From: Lojkania enalia
Lineage: Eukaryota; Ascomycota; Dothideomycetes; Pleosporales
Length of the DNA stretch: 15,146 bases
Direction: 5' to 3'
NCBI GenBank assembly: GCA_010094045.1
Contig: ML986784.1
Coordinates: 6,289-21,434, forward strand
Position numbers and translations under genes: made by a program. The notes beneath the pieces were generated by a model. The model had not been told where the DNA came from and searched no databases. It saw nothing but the letters and a program-made list of their open reading frames with translations. Positions 1 through 8,866 of this stretch are shown here, piece by piece. How positions within the stretch are numbered: the first letter of the stretch is position 1; the number at the start of each line of letters is the position of its first letter.

Positions 1-331
1 GACAAATTATATATCTCTAATATTCTCTTTCTAATAAGCTCCGCTGTACTATAATTAGTATTATAATACCTAGCACCCTAAACAACTACGCTAACCTAAT
101 TTCTCTATATAATACTAACCTATATTATCTATCTAGTAACTATTATAAATAACTAAAGTATTATACTACTTACTAGAAGAACCCGAACGCTATAGAACTT
201 AATATTTCTAGCTACGCGCCTGTAGGCTCTAATAAATAAGAAAGGTACTACTGTAAAGGACGCTGTTATAAATATAGTAGTAAGGGATAATTTTACTAGA
301 ATATAACGCCCCTTTACTATTAATCTGTTAA
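1..331 (+). pseudogene. gag, outer element (5'-truncated by window, RIP-degraded)
   Basis: This is the C-terminal half of a retrotransposon Gag (capsid/nucleocapsid polyprotein), matching the degraded gag of element 1. The nucleocapsid CX2CX4HX4C zinc knuckle lies at about 264-304. Its first Cys codon (TGT, 264-266) survives and the second has become Tyr (TAT). A one-base deletion near 287-290, relative to element 1, breaks the frame inside the knuckle, and a stop follows. Upstream are conserved Gag segments with Gln and Arg positions turned into stops. The N-terminal half lies left of the window. The end is approximate because natural and RIP-made stops cannot be separated here. Confidence 0.8.
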
Positions 332-619
332 GGGTCTTAGAGCCCTACTATACCTTATAAGTCCTACTTTTAATTCTTTAATTAATCCTCTAACCGATCT
401 TTAATACGCTTATTATCTTATAGATAAGACTATTATTCTTACTTTTAAACGCAGCTAGTTTTACTAACTAGAATATTACTAAAAGGTCTATTTTAGAAGT
501 AAATTATCTTTTAAGACTATACTTATATTAAATTTCTATATATTTATAAAACTAGCTTCTATAGAAATAGTTATAGGACTATTAGATCCTAGCTTCTTTT
601 TTAATCTATTAAGACCTAG
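332..619 (+). other. gag-pol linker region of the outer element
   Basis: This stretch lies between the gag zinc knuckle and the protease motif and aligns to the matching part of element 1 (about 5285-5571). All frames are broken by stops. No separate gene or regulatory site is visible. It probably encoded the Gag tail, any Gag/Pol frame overlap and the start of Pol, but the boundary cannot be placed. Confidence 0.6.
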
Positions 620-915
620 TCTAGTAAAATATTAATATTCTTATTAATACTAGAGCTATTAGTTATAGTTATATCTATAGAGACCTTATATATACCCTAA
701 AACTCTAAAAGATATAACTTCTATATAATTTATATCTAACCGGCTTTAATAGAGAAGTTTTCTATAAGAGAACTATTTTCTACTTAATTACTTTAATCCT
801 CTAATACCTAAACTATTTAGAGATAGTATATTTCTATATAACTATATTAGGAAAATACTAGTTAATTCTAAGATAGCTATAGATATATAAGTATTATATA
901 AACTTAAACTATAAG
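620..915 (+). pseudogene. pol 5' part, outer element (protease), cut by element 1
   Basis: This is the start of the retroviral-type pol reading frame. Around 631-660 it reads INILINTRAIS, the degraded form of the aspartic protease signature (D-T/S-G-A). The catalytic Asp codon is now Asn (AAT, 646-648) and the Gly is Arg. The frame continues, interrupted only by stops, to the element 1 insertion at 915. After removal of the insertion and one target-duplication copy, this frame is in phase with the RT at 7573 onward: 646 to 7964 is a whole number of codons once the 5998-base insertion is subtracted. The gene is not functional. Confidence 0.82.
911..915 (+). repeat. Target site duplication ATAAG, left copy (element 1)
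   Basis: ATAAG directly precedes the left LTR and recurs directly after the right LTR at 6909-6913. The uninterrupted homologue in element 1 (reverse complement of 4988-4992) reads ACGAG at this place, once only. This confirms a 5-bp duplication made by integrase. Confidence 0.95.
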
Positions 916-1218
916 TATTATAGACGCTTACGTGCAGTTAGTTAATCGCACTTTAAGTAGTTAACTCTATTATTATATACTACGTGTAAATATTAAAATG
1001 TTGCGTAAAGAACAGAAATATCTATATTATATAAGTTTTTATAGGAGCTAGATCTATACTACTATATAGGCTAGTCAGGTCGGCGAAACCTTCCTCTATC
1101 GTGGTTAAGATAAGTCGGTTATATTCTAGCTAGCAGTTAATAGTTGTTACTAGCAGCCGGTTCGGGTATTATAGTAAGAGTAGTATAGGTGTAAAGGTGT
1201 CGCGGTATTACTATAATA
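916..1218 (-). repeat. Element 1 LTR, left (3' LTR of the element)
   Basis: This 303-bp LTR aligns without gaps to 6606-6908. I count about 33 differences by eye, all transitions. The ends were TG...CA: the right copy ends TGTGACA where this one reads TATAATA, and both now start TATTATAG where TGTTATAG is expected. A 40-bp block (1086-1125) is identical in both copies and keeps a TpG. No promoter element can be assigned with confidence. Confidence 0.95.
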
Positions 1219-1231
1219 GTACCCCCCTTTT
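1219..1231 (-). promoter_or_regulatory. Polypurine tract of element 1
   Basis: On the minus strand this reads as an A-run followed by a G-run (AAAAGGGGGG) ending within three bases of the 3' LTR. This is the expected place and composition of the primer for plus-strand DNA synthesis in LTR retrotransposons. It fixes the element orientation as leftward. Purine tracts carry no CpA on either strand, which may explain why it survived RIP. Confidence 0.85.
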
Positions 1232-1570
1232 AATTATAAGTTCTTATAAGTCAGGTCTTTATATTATATTTAGGTTATTTATAATTAAGTAGTAGTTATT
1301 AATACTAGCGTTAGTTAAGATTATAGGTATATTAGCGCGATTAGTTATTATCATATAGTAGTACTATACTAGGAATTAGGTTAGGTCGCAGGTATAACAG
1401 CGCGACCGGTTATTATCGTATAGTAGTACTATATTAGAAATCGGGTCGGTTCGGTTTATATAGTAGTACTATACTAGGGATTAGGTTAGGTTAGTTTATA
1501 TAGTAGTACTATTGTTAGATTAGACCCTAGCGCCTAATTAAGAATCTAGACGTAATATTGTATTCGGGTC
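1232..1570 (-). other. 3' untranslated region of element 1
   Basis: This region lies between the last recognisable Pol residues and the polypurine tract. The pol frame has a TAA at 1571-1573, but it could be natural or derived from an Arg/Gln codon, so the gene may extend into this stretch. The only clear structure is the repeat cluster at 1335-1513. No open frame is visible. Confidence 0.6.
1335..1513. repeat. Short tandem repeat cluster in the element 1 3' UTR
   Basis: The 15-bp core TATAGTAGTACTATA occurs at 1354-1368, 1419-1433 and 1459-1473, with a near-copy from 1499. The spacings are 65, 40 and 40 bp. The first two units are about 65 bp and both begin GCGCGA (1335 and 1400). The later two are 40 bp and include TTAGGTTAGG-like tails. 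The core is close to palindromic around AGTACT. Function is unknown; tandem repeats just upstream of the polypurine tract occur in some LTR elements. Confidence 0.85.
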
Positions 1571-4500
1571 TTATTTATTCGGGTTTCTAGCATAGTAATC
1601 TTCTACGGTAGTTGTCTTAGTAAAGTTACTAGCCGGGTACTATTCTAGGTCGTAATAGCTAGTCTACTTAACTAGGTATTCGTGCCGGTGTCTCTGTTAG
1701 TTGTAGTAGAAGTCTTCTATTCACTCGACGAGGTATTTCAGTTCTCTATTAATCTTAATAGGTTTAGGGTTGTATACTTATTAACTAGATAAGTAGTTAG
1801 ACGACTTAGGTGCTGGCTATAATAGCGATATATAGAATATAGGATATATTTTAGCCGATTTAGGTAGCTTTAGTTTATAAGCGTGTAAAGATACCTTCGC
1901 GATAACTTTATAGGGGCCTATATTCTTCTAGTTAAGCTTTTTCAACGGTTTTTATATGCGTATATTTCTAGCGTCTAGCTAGACTAGATTACCAACCTAA
2001 TAGTTAGAGGCTAGTACGCGCTTACGGTTAGCGTACTCTTATTAGAACGCTTATATCTAGGTAAGTTCTTCTCTAATATACTCTATAATATTCTTTATCT
2101 TATTAACTAGTCTATTAGCTTTCTAGGCTATTAGGGACTATTTTAGCGGTTAATAGATTTCTGTAGGCGGCTCGAAGCCTATTTAAGGGTGCTGGCTAAA
2201 ATAGGCTAGAAACAGGGAGACTTTTATTAATTCGGATACTATATTATTCGCTTTAAACTGCACTATTAACAGCTATTCAACCTAGTTATCTTATTCGTAG
2301 CTAGTATAGGTTTAGAAAACTTGTTCTATTACTGCGTTAGCGTTCTCTATCTAGCTATTAGTCTTTAGATAGAAGCTAGTTAATATATACGTATTAATTT
2401 GTAGCTGTCTATAGAGCTTTTAGTAGAAGGTAGAAACAAACTATATCTTATAGTCGGATGTAATAGTACGTAGCAGTCTATAGTAAACCTATATATAGCG
2501 ACGGAACAGTTAGACGATATTAGGAGCTTCGATTCTTACGTATAGTATTAGGTATCTATATTTATTAAACCTATTAACTACTACTATAATATTTGTATAA
2601 TCTTCTAATTCTAGTAGATCGGTTATAAAGTTTATAAAGATATTTTAAAACCTTCGTTTAGGTATAGGTAATGGTTTTAGTAATCTATAGTACTTCTCTC
2701 TAGAAGTCTTACTTCTTTAATATATATAATAACAGCCTATATATTATTATACCGAGTTAAATATCTTTAACTAATAGTACTTATGCTAGAGTAGTTCTAA
2801 GATTTTTCCTCAACCAGGGTGTCCGCTAAATAATAAGTTATAAATAACTTACAGTAGCTTAAGCTTTAACTTATTATAGTTTAGTATTACAAGTTAATCT
2901 TAGTAGTATAGTTGGTTATTACGCTCTTTATAATTAGCTAGAGTTAGGAGCTTAAATTAACAGGCTTCTTCTCTTAGTAACTTTAGAGTATCTTAGATTA
3001 GATTATCGTTCGGGTATTCTTCGTCGATAATTTCTATAATTAATTAGCCTACTTCTATCTATTAGAATAGTTTAGAACGAAGTAATATCTATTAATAACC
3101 TCTACAGGCCTCTTCTTATATAAGCTTATTCTATAACCTTCGAGTTAAGGTATTAAGCTTCTCTCCAAGTTTTCTAGGTCGGTATATAATACTAAAGTTG
3201 AACCTTAACAGATATTTTAACTAATAGGCCTATTAGTAGCTTAGCTGTTTTATTATTACGAAATACTATAGGTTCTTATAATCGTTTAATACTTCTATAG
3301 GAAATGCTATACCCTCTAATTCGGGCCTCTATTATTTAAAATATTAGATAATTACAAGTAGTTCCTTATTATAAATCTTATAATTACTTTTAGTAGGGTT
3401 TATACGCTTAGAAAAGTAGGTAATAGGTCTTAATTTACTATTAGTACCTCTCTAGAACAGTACGCCGGCTATTATAAAATTAGACGTATCAGCTTCTACT
3501 ACTATTAATAGTTTAGGGTTAAAGTATTAGAGAATTAGTATAGAGATAAAGGTATTCTTTAAGTAGTTAAAAGAATATTAACAGCTATTATTCTATTTAA
3601 ATCGAGTATTCTTCTTAGTTAAGGCTACTAAGGGGGAGACTTTTTATAAGAAGTTACTAATAAATTATTAGTAGAAGTTCACGAAGCCTATAAAGGCTTA
3701 AATATCTTTTATATTTTTAGAGTATTTCTAGTTAATAATTATCTCTACCTTCTTCGGGTCTATATAGATCTCTTCTATAGTAATTATATACCCTAAGTAG
3801 GTTACTTTTAACTAGTAGAACTTATACTTATCTATATTAAGCTGTAAACTATTTACTCTTAAAGCTTTAAAAACTAGCTAGATATGCTACTTATAATCCT
3901 TTAGATTCTTACTAAATATTAGAATATTATTAATATAGGTAGTATAGAATATATTAAAGTATAGTCTTAGTATATTATTTATAAAGTGCTAGAATATACT
4001 TAGAATATTAACTAGATTAAAGAATATTACTAGATATTTAAACAGCCCGTAGTATATATAAAAGGTAGTCTTCTATTCGTCTCCCTTAGCAATCCTTAGC
4101 TTATTAAACGCGGCAATAATATTAAGTTTTATATAGTATTTAGCCTTACTAAATCGGGTTAATATTTCTTAGATTAGTAGAATCGGGTATTAGTTTTTAA
4201 TAGTAATAGTATTTAAGGCTTTATAGTTTATATAGAATTAGAAACTACCTCTAGATTTCTTTATAAAGATTATAGATATAGCTATTAGTAATAAGCTCGC
4301 TCTAATAAATCCTTTAGATAAGTTCTTATTAAGATACTTTCTTAGTACCTTTAGTTCGTTCTAGAATATTCTGTAGAGTAGACTAAAGCTAGTTTACTTA
4401 CTATTCTCTAGTTTAATCTTATAATTATATAGTTATTATTTAAGTAGTTTATCTACATCTTTATATAAGAAGATAGATAATAGGTTATAGTATTCTTTAG

Positions 4501-5290
4501 GTACTTTAATAATAGGGTTAGTATACACCTTTAGGGCTAGAGCCTTATTAATATTAGCTATTAATACAGCGAAGATTTTATAGTTAAGTTATTAGAAGAG
4601 TTAGACTAGTAGTACGGCGCCTATATAGTATATATCTAGCTGTAGTATAGACTTTAGGTATTTGGGTTTAGATAAGTTCTCTTAGCTATAATCTTTATCT
4701 AAAATTAGATCAGTTTTAGTTTTAAGTTCTTTTAACTAGTATAGTATCTTATATAGCTAGTAATTATATTAGGTATAATTTAATAGGCGGAGCTTTAAGC
4801 AGCACTGCCTAGGCTTTAAGCTATATAAAAGTTGTAAATTAATTACTTTAGGATCTTCTTTTATATTAGATTCGGGTAGTTTATAGTCTTTAATAACCGT
4901 TTAAACAGCCTATTAGTAGATAGTAGTACTAGTAGATTATAAGTATTAAGTTAAGTATTAATTAGCAGTAAAAACTAGCTGTTTATTCTCGTAGTTTAGG
5001 TTTATATAATACTTATATATCTATAACTATCTTAGAATTAACTAGTATTTTCCTAGTATAGTTATATAGAGACGTGCTGTCTCTAAATAGTTTAAGTATT
5101 AGAGGGTTAGAGTAACTAAATAGAAGATAGTCCCCCTATAAAGGACTTCTCTATTAAAACCGGTTGAGTATAAGTTATATAGAAGTTATATCTTTTAGAG
5201 TTTTAGGGTATATACGAGGTTTCTATAGATATAGCTATAACTAGTAGCCCTAGTATTAATAAGAATATTAATATCTTACTAGACTAGGTC
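1571..5290 (-). pseudogene. pol of element 1 (PR-RT-RNase H-IN-chromodomain), RIP-degraded
   Basis: This was a polyprotein that matured the particle, copied the RNA to DNA and inserted it. Read leftward it holds: protease, with the catalytic Asp turned to Asn in the DTGA motif (codon 5255-5257, reading NTRATS); RT from LSKGFIRAS near 4325, with the first catalytic Asp now Asn in KLNIIAAF (4121-4123), then FNKLRIAKGDE and YINN in place of YIDD (3926-3937); RNase H from about 3510 to 3200 (IIAGIL, ELLAII); integrase zinc domain about 2850-2700 with His and Cys turned to Tyr; integrase core N-D-E (codons starting 2632, 2455, 2347; the last two spaced as DX35E); a GPYKVIAKV segment near 1890-1920; and a chromodomain. 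All these motifs lie in one frame, so net indels are absent over 3.5 kb. Stops stand at former Trp, Gln and Arg codons, such as KGDE-stop-K for KGDEWK. Both ends are approximate. Confidence 0.93.
1575..1745 (-). other. Chromodomain at the C-terminus of element 1 Pol
   Basis: In the pol frame the minus strand reads ELKYLVE-stop-IEDFYY, then HEYLVKQTSYYDLE, YPASNFT and VEDYYARNPNK. This is the chromodomain pattern of an opening beta-strand with LVE.I.D, then the EYLVKW.GY core and the W.PA.NL helix start. Three Trp or Gly positions have been changed by G-to-A transitions. In chromoviruses this domain follows integrase and steers integration to chromatin with methylated histone H3. Phase agrees with RT and integrase. 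Confidence 0.88.
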
Positions 5291-5571
5291 TTAATAGATT
5301 AAAAAAGGAGCTAGGATCTAGTAGTTCTATAACTATTTCTATAGGGGCTGGTTCTATAGATATATAAAGATTCGGTATAAGTATAGTCCTAGAAGGTAAT
5401 TTACTTCTAGAATAGACCTTTTAGTAACGTTCTAATTAGTAAAACTAGCTATATTTAGAAGTAAGAGTAATAGCTTTATCTATAAGATAATAAGCGTATT
5501 AAAGATTAGTTAGAGGATTAGTTAGAGGATTAAGAGTAGAATCTATAGGGTATAGTAGGGCTCTAAGATCC

Positions 5572-6321
5572 TTAATAGATTAATAGTAGAGGGGCGCTGT
5601 ATTCTAGCGAAATATATCTCTTACTACTATACTTATAACAGCGTCCTTTATAGCGGCGCCTTTCTTATTTATTAGAGCCTACAGGCGTGTAGCTAGAAGT
5701 GTTAAATTCTATAGCATTTAAGTCCTTCTAATAAGTAGTATAATACTTTAGTTATTTATAATAGTTACTAGATAGATAATACAGGTTAGTATTATATAGG
5801 GAAATTAGGTTAGTATAGTCGTTTAGGGTACTAGATATTATAATACTAATTATAGTATAGCGGAGCTTATTAGAGAGAGAACGTTAGAGATATATAATTT
5901 ATCCGGTCTTATTTAGTTTAGTATCTACAATCAGGCGTTGGAATTTAGTAAAGTAAGTAGAGAACCTACTTTAGCCTTGCTTTAAAGTCTCTAGCTTACT
6001 CTATACTATAGTTTCCTTATTCCGGTTGCTATAGGTAGATTCTAAGAAGGCAACTAAGCTGTCTATAGAGTTAATACTCTTATCTATTAATAGGTTAACT
6101 AATATTACTAGGTCTTATTTTAGGCGGGAGTAAGTATATAGAAGGTAGATACGTTTAGTTAGGTATCGGTTAGTATTTCCTTCTAGTTTATAATAGAGCT
6201 TTCTAATAAAGTATAAAAGCTCTAAGTATTTACTAGAAAATATTAGAGGGTTAGATAAATAGTTAGAATAGAAATATAGGTTATATATAGTTTTAGGCGG
6301 ATTAGAGGTTAATACAGGCAT
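5572..6321 (-). pseudogene. gag of element 1, RIP-degraded
   Basis: This is the structural Gag precursor (capsid plus nucleocapsid). The start is the ATG at 6319-6321, about 285 bases inside the 5' LTR. From there 68 codons are open, ending at TAA 6115-6117. That 68-codon frame is the start of gag, not a separate gene: it reads LYFIRKLYYKLEGN and the same phase continues with FLESTY, LETLKQG and FTKFQRLI. These are typical retrotransposon capsid segments. The phase then leads 227 codons downstream to a CX2CX4HX4C zinc knuckle at 5599-5640, where the first Cys is intact and the second Cys, the His and the last Cys are Tyr. The C-terminal end is uncertain; the first in-frame stop after the knuckle is used. 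The outer element carries the homologous second half at 1-331. Confidence 0.88.
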
Positions 6322-6605
6322 CTATTTAGAAGCTAAAGTTATAGGCTAAGTCGGGCTAAGGGCGGGTGATAGTTCTATTACTATTAATATACTAGTAACT
6401 AGTAGAGGGGTAGCCGTTTAACGGCTACTAAATTCCCTTTATATTACTTTAAGGTCTAACTTATAGCAGTTCTCTTGGGTTACTAAAGCCTCTACTAGCA
6501 TCTCGTTCTTCTACTATAAAGAGTCTAGCTTACTCTAGATCTTTTTAAATATACTAATAAGCGCGTTCTCGTCTATAGCATATAATAGTAGATAACGTAA
6601 TATAA
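6322..6605 (-). other. 5' leader of element 1 with primer-binding region
   Basis: This untranslated leader lies between the 5' LTR and the gag ATG. The primer-binding site should begin at or within a few bases of 6605 and read leftward. The sequence there (TTATATTACGTTATCTAC) is RIP-altered and I cannot match it to a particular tRNA. A 19-base perfect hairpin lies at 6410-6428. No open frame is visible. Confidence 0.7.
6410..6428. other. 19-bp perfect inverted repeat in the element 1 leader
   Basis: GTAGCCGTT and AACGGCTAC flank a single central T, giving two perfect 9-base arms. It lies about 90 bases upstream of the gag start in the transcribed leader, where retroelement RNAs often carry packaging or dimerisation hairpins. 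The arms contain no CpA or TpG, so RIP would leave them alone. Function is inferred from position only. Confidence 0.6.
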
Positions 6606-6908
6606 TATTATAGATACTTACGTGTAGTTAGTTAATCGTACTTTAAGTAGTTAACTCTATTACTATATACTATATATAAATATTAAAACATTGTATAAAG
6701 AATAGAAATATCTATATTATATAGGTTTTTATAGAAGCTAGGTCTGTGCTACTATACGGGCTAGCCGGGTCGGTAAAACCTTCCTCTATCGTGGTTAAGA
6801 TAAGTCGGTTATATTCCAGCTAGCAGCTGATAGTTGTCGCTAGCAGCCGGTTCGGGTATTATAGTAAGAGTAGTATAGGTGTAGAGGTGTCGCGGTATTA
6901 CTGTGACA
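6606..6908 (-). repeat. Element 1 LTR, right (5' LTR of the element)
   Basis: This is the 303-bp partner of 916-1218. It keeps the better terminal sequence (TGTGACA at 6902-6908), which supports TG...CA ends. As the 5' LTR it would have carried the promoter of element 1, with transcription running leftward, but no TATA box can be singled out in such AT-rich DNA. Differences from its partner go both ways (C/T and G/A in either copy), so both LTRs mutated independently after insertion. Confidence 0.95.
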
Positions 6909-6913
6909 ATAAG
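6909..6913 (+). repeat. Target site duplication ATAAG, right copy (element 1)
   Basis: This is the exact second copy of 911-915, immediately outside the right LTR. Outer-element sequence resumes at 6914. Confidence 0.95.
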
Positions 6914-8635
6914 AATAAATAGCTAGTCTTTACTATTAACTAATACCTAACTTAATACTTATAATCTACTAGTACTACTATCTACTAATAGGCTATTTAA
7001 ATAGTTATTAAAAACTATAAACTACCTAAACCTAATATAAAAGAAGATTTTAAAGTAACTAATTTATAACCCTTATATAGTTTAAAACTTAGATAGTATT
7101 ATTTAAAGCTCTACCTATTAAGTTATATCTAATATAATTACTAGCTATTTAAAATACTATACTAGTTAAAAGAATCTAAAACTAAAACCGATCTAACCTT
7201 AAATAAAGATTATAGTTAAGAGGATCTATTTAAGCCTAAATATCTAAAGTCTATATTATAGTTAAATATATATTATATAGGCGTTATACTACTAGTCTAA
7301 CTCTTCTAGTAATTTAACTATAAAATTTTCGCTATATTAATAGCTAATATTAATAAGACTCTAGCCCTAAAGGTATATATTAACCCTATTACTAAAGTGT
7401 TTAAAGAATACTATAATCTATTATCTATCTTCTTATATAAAGATATAGATAAGCTACTTAAATAACAACTATATAATTATAAGATTAAACTAGAGAACGG
7501 TAAGTAAGCTAGCTTCGGTCTATTTTATAAGATATTCTAGAATAAGTTAAAAATATTAAGAAAGTACTTTAATAAGAATTTATCTAAGGGATTTATTAGA
7601 GTAAGTTTATTACTAGTAGCTGTACTTATAATCTTTATAAAGAAATCTAGAGGTAGTTTCTAATTCTACGTAAACTATAGAGCCTTAAATACTATTACTA
7701 TTAAGAACTAATACCCGATTCTACTAATCTAAGAAATATTAATCTAATATAGTAAGACTAAGTACTATATAAAACTTAATATTATTACTATATTTAATAA
7801 GCTAAAGATTATTAAGAGAGATAAATAGAAGACTACTTTTTATATATACTATAAGCTATTTAAATATCTCGTAATACCCTTTAATCTAGCTAATATTTTA
7901 AGTATATTCTAGTACTTTATAAATAATATACTAAAACTATATCTTAATATATTCTATACTACTTATATTAATAATATTCTAATATTTAGTAAGAATCTAA
8001 AGGATTATAAGTAGTATATTTAACTAGTTCTTAAAGCCTTAAAAGCGAATAGTCTACAGCTTAATATAGATAAGTATAAGTTCTACTAGTTAGAAGTAAT
8101 TTACCTAGAGTATATAATTACTATAGAAGAGATCTATATAGATTTAAAGAAAGTAGAGATAATTATTAATTAGAAATACTCTAAGAATATAAAAGATATT
8201 TAAGCTTTTATAGGCTTTACAAACTTCTACTAACAATTTATTAACAACTTCTTATAGAAAGTCTCCTCCTTAGTAGCCCTAACTAAGAAGAATACTCGAT
8301 TTAACTAGAATAATAGCTGTTAATATTCTTTTAACTACCTAAAAGATACTTTTATCTCTATACTAATTTTCTAATATTTTAACCCTAAGCTACTAATAGT
8401 AGTAGAAGCTAATATATTTAACTTTATAATAGCCGGTATATTATTTTAGAGAGGTACTAATAATAAACTAAAACCTATTACCTACTTCTCTAAGTATATA
8501 AACCCTATTAAAGGTAACTATAAGATTTATAATAAGGAACTACTCGCGATTATCTAATATTTTAAGTAATAGAGGCCCGAATTAGAAGGTATAGTATTCT
8601 CTATAGAAGTATTAAGCGATTATAAGAACCTATAG
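6914..8635 (+). mobile_element. Outer Ty3/gypsy element, piece 2 (RT to RNase H)
   Basis: This is the middle piece of the outer + strand element. It aligns to the reverse complement of 3266-4987 in element 1 over 1722 bp with no net length difference. It continues from 915 on the left and into 14145 on the right, being cut by element 2 at the TATAG target. It carries the Pol linker, RT and most of RNase H. Confidence 0.95.
6914..8635 (+). pseudogene. pol middle part, outer element (RT and RNase H)
   Basis: The reading frame continues the protease frame of 620-915 and shows a clear Ty3/gypsy RT. It begins with LSKGFIRVSL near 7573, then FIKKSRGSF-stop-FYVNYRALN, with the first catalytic Asp changed to Asn in KLNIITIF (7778-7780). 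YINN at 7964-7975 replaces the YIDD box, with both Asp changed to Asn, followed by ILIFSKNLK. RNase H starts around 8390 (VVEANIFNFIIAGIL, YFSKYINP, YNKELLAII) and is cut by element 2 at SDYKNL. Stops stand at former Trp, Arg and Gln codons. This is the same protein as in element 1 but with independent lesions. All three RT catalytic Asp are lost, so the product would be dead even without the stops. Confidence 0.94.
8631..8635 (+). repeat. Target site duplication TATAG, left copy (element 2)
   Basis: TATAG directly precedes the left LTR of element 2 and recurs at 14140-14144. The uninterrupted homologue in element 1 (reverse complement of 3266-3270) reads TATAG once. Confidence 0.95.
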
Positions 8636-8837
8636 TAAGAAGGTCTAAGGATATAATAGGATCAGATACAATAAGAATCTATTATTATTAAAGCTAGAGT
8701 AAGAGAAGAGAAGGTATATAGTAGTAAGATATATATTATTCGCTTACTTTAGTCCAGGCAGATATAGGGTCGTATAAGGGCAACTGCTATTATAGCATCG
8801 CAGGAACAGGACTAAGCTATAGACCGGAACCTTTATA
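8636..8837 (-). repeat. Element 2 LTR, left (3' LTR of the element)
   Basis: This 202-bp LTR aligns gap-free to 13938-14139. The ends read TAAGAAGG...TTTATA here and TAAGAAGG...TTTACA in the partner, consistent with original TG...CA. Most C/T differences from the partner fall in CpA/TpA context, as RIP predicts. Confidence 0.95.
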
Positions 8838-8866
8838 ATATTCCCCTCCTCCTCCTCTTCTTCCTC
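8838..8866 (-). promoter_or_regulatory. Polypurine tract of element 2
   Basis: On the minus strand this is an almost unbroken run of G and A (GAGGAAGAAGAGGAGGAGG, then GGGGA) reaching nearly to the 3' LTR. It is the plus-strand primer site and fixes the leftward orientation. The pol frame runs into it, with a TAG at 8866-8868. Confidence 0.88.

Larger units (their letters stand above)
1..915 (+). mobile_element. Outer Ty3/gypsy element, piece 1 (gag C-terminal half to protease)
   Basis: This is the left piece of an LTR retrotransposon on the + strand whose own 5' end lies outside the window. It aligns, reverse-complemented, to 4988-5903 of element 1 along its whole length with one base of net length difference, located in the gag zinc knuckle. 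The piece ends in ATAAG at 911-915, where element 1 inserted, and continues at 6914. It carries the C-terminal half of gag, the gag-pol junction and the protease start. Many TAA and TAG codons and scarce CpA show RIP-type decay. Its LTRs are not in the window. Confidence 0.93.
916..6908 (-). mobile_element. Element 1: complete Ty3/gypsy chromovirus, RIP-degraded
   Basis: This is a full-length LTR retrotransposon of 5993 bp on the minus strand, flanked by ATAAG duplications. Reading leftward from 6908, the order is 5' LTR, leader, gag with zinc knuckle, protease, RT, RNase H, integrase, GPY-like region, chromodomain, 3' untranslated repeats, polypurine tract and 3' LTR. The order PR-RT-RH-IN plus a C-terminal chromodomain defines a chromovirus of the Ty3/gypsy group. 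Orientation is set by the domain order and by the purine-rich tract next to the left LTR. It belongs to the same family as the outer element it interrupts and lies in opposite orientation. All coding parts are broken by RIP-type transitions, so the element cannot move on its own. Confidence 0.96.

Noticed and set aside
1370..1495. TTAGGTTAGG stretches resembling telomere repeats
   Set aside because: They are tails of the 40/65-bp repeat units in the element 1 3' UTR, occur only two units at a time, and lack the G-triplet periodicity of telomeres.
1335..1513. CRISPR-like array
   Set aside because: The repeats are few, unequally spaced, part of longer tandem units with no unique spacers, and lie inside a eukaryotic retrotransposon.
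4800..4815. GCACTGCCTAGGC and similar GC-richer islands as host gene remnants
   Set aside because: They fall in the pol linker of element 1 between protease and RT, in the pol phase, and have counterparts in the outer element near 7090-7110.
5480..5535. Tandem GATTAGTTAGAG units as a target duplication or small insertion
   Set aside because: The outer element has the same length at this place in degraded form, so the duplication is ancestral to the family and not an insertion footprint.
6115..6321. 68-codon open frame as an independent small gene
   Set aside because: It is in phase with the downstream gag capsid segments and zinc knuckle of element 1 and begins where gag should begin. It is the stub of gag before the first RIP-made stop.
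6588..6605. Assigning the primer tRNA of element 1 (and of element 2 near 13937)
   Set aside because: The sites are altered by transitions, and no 12-18 base complement to a known tRNA 3' end could be recognised by eye.
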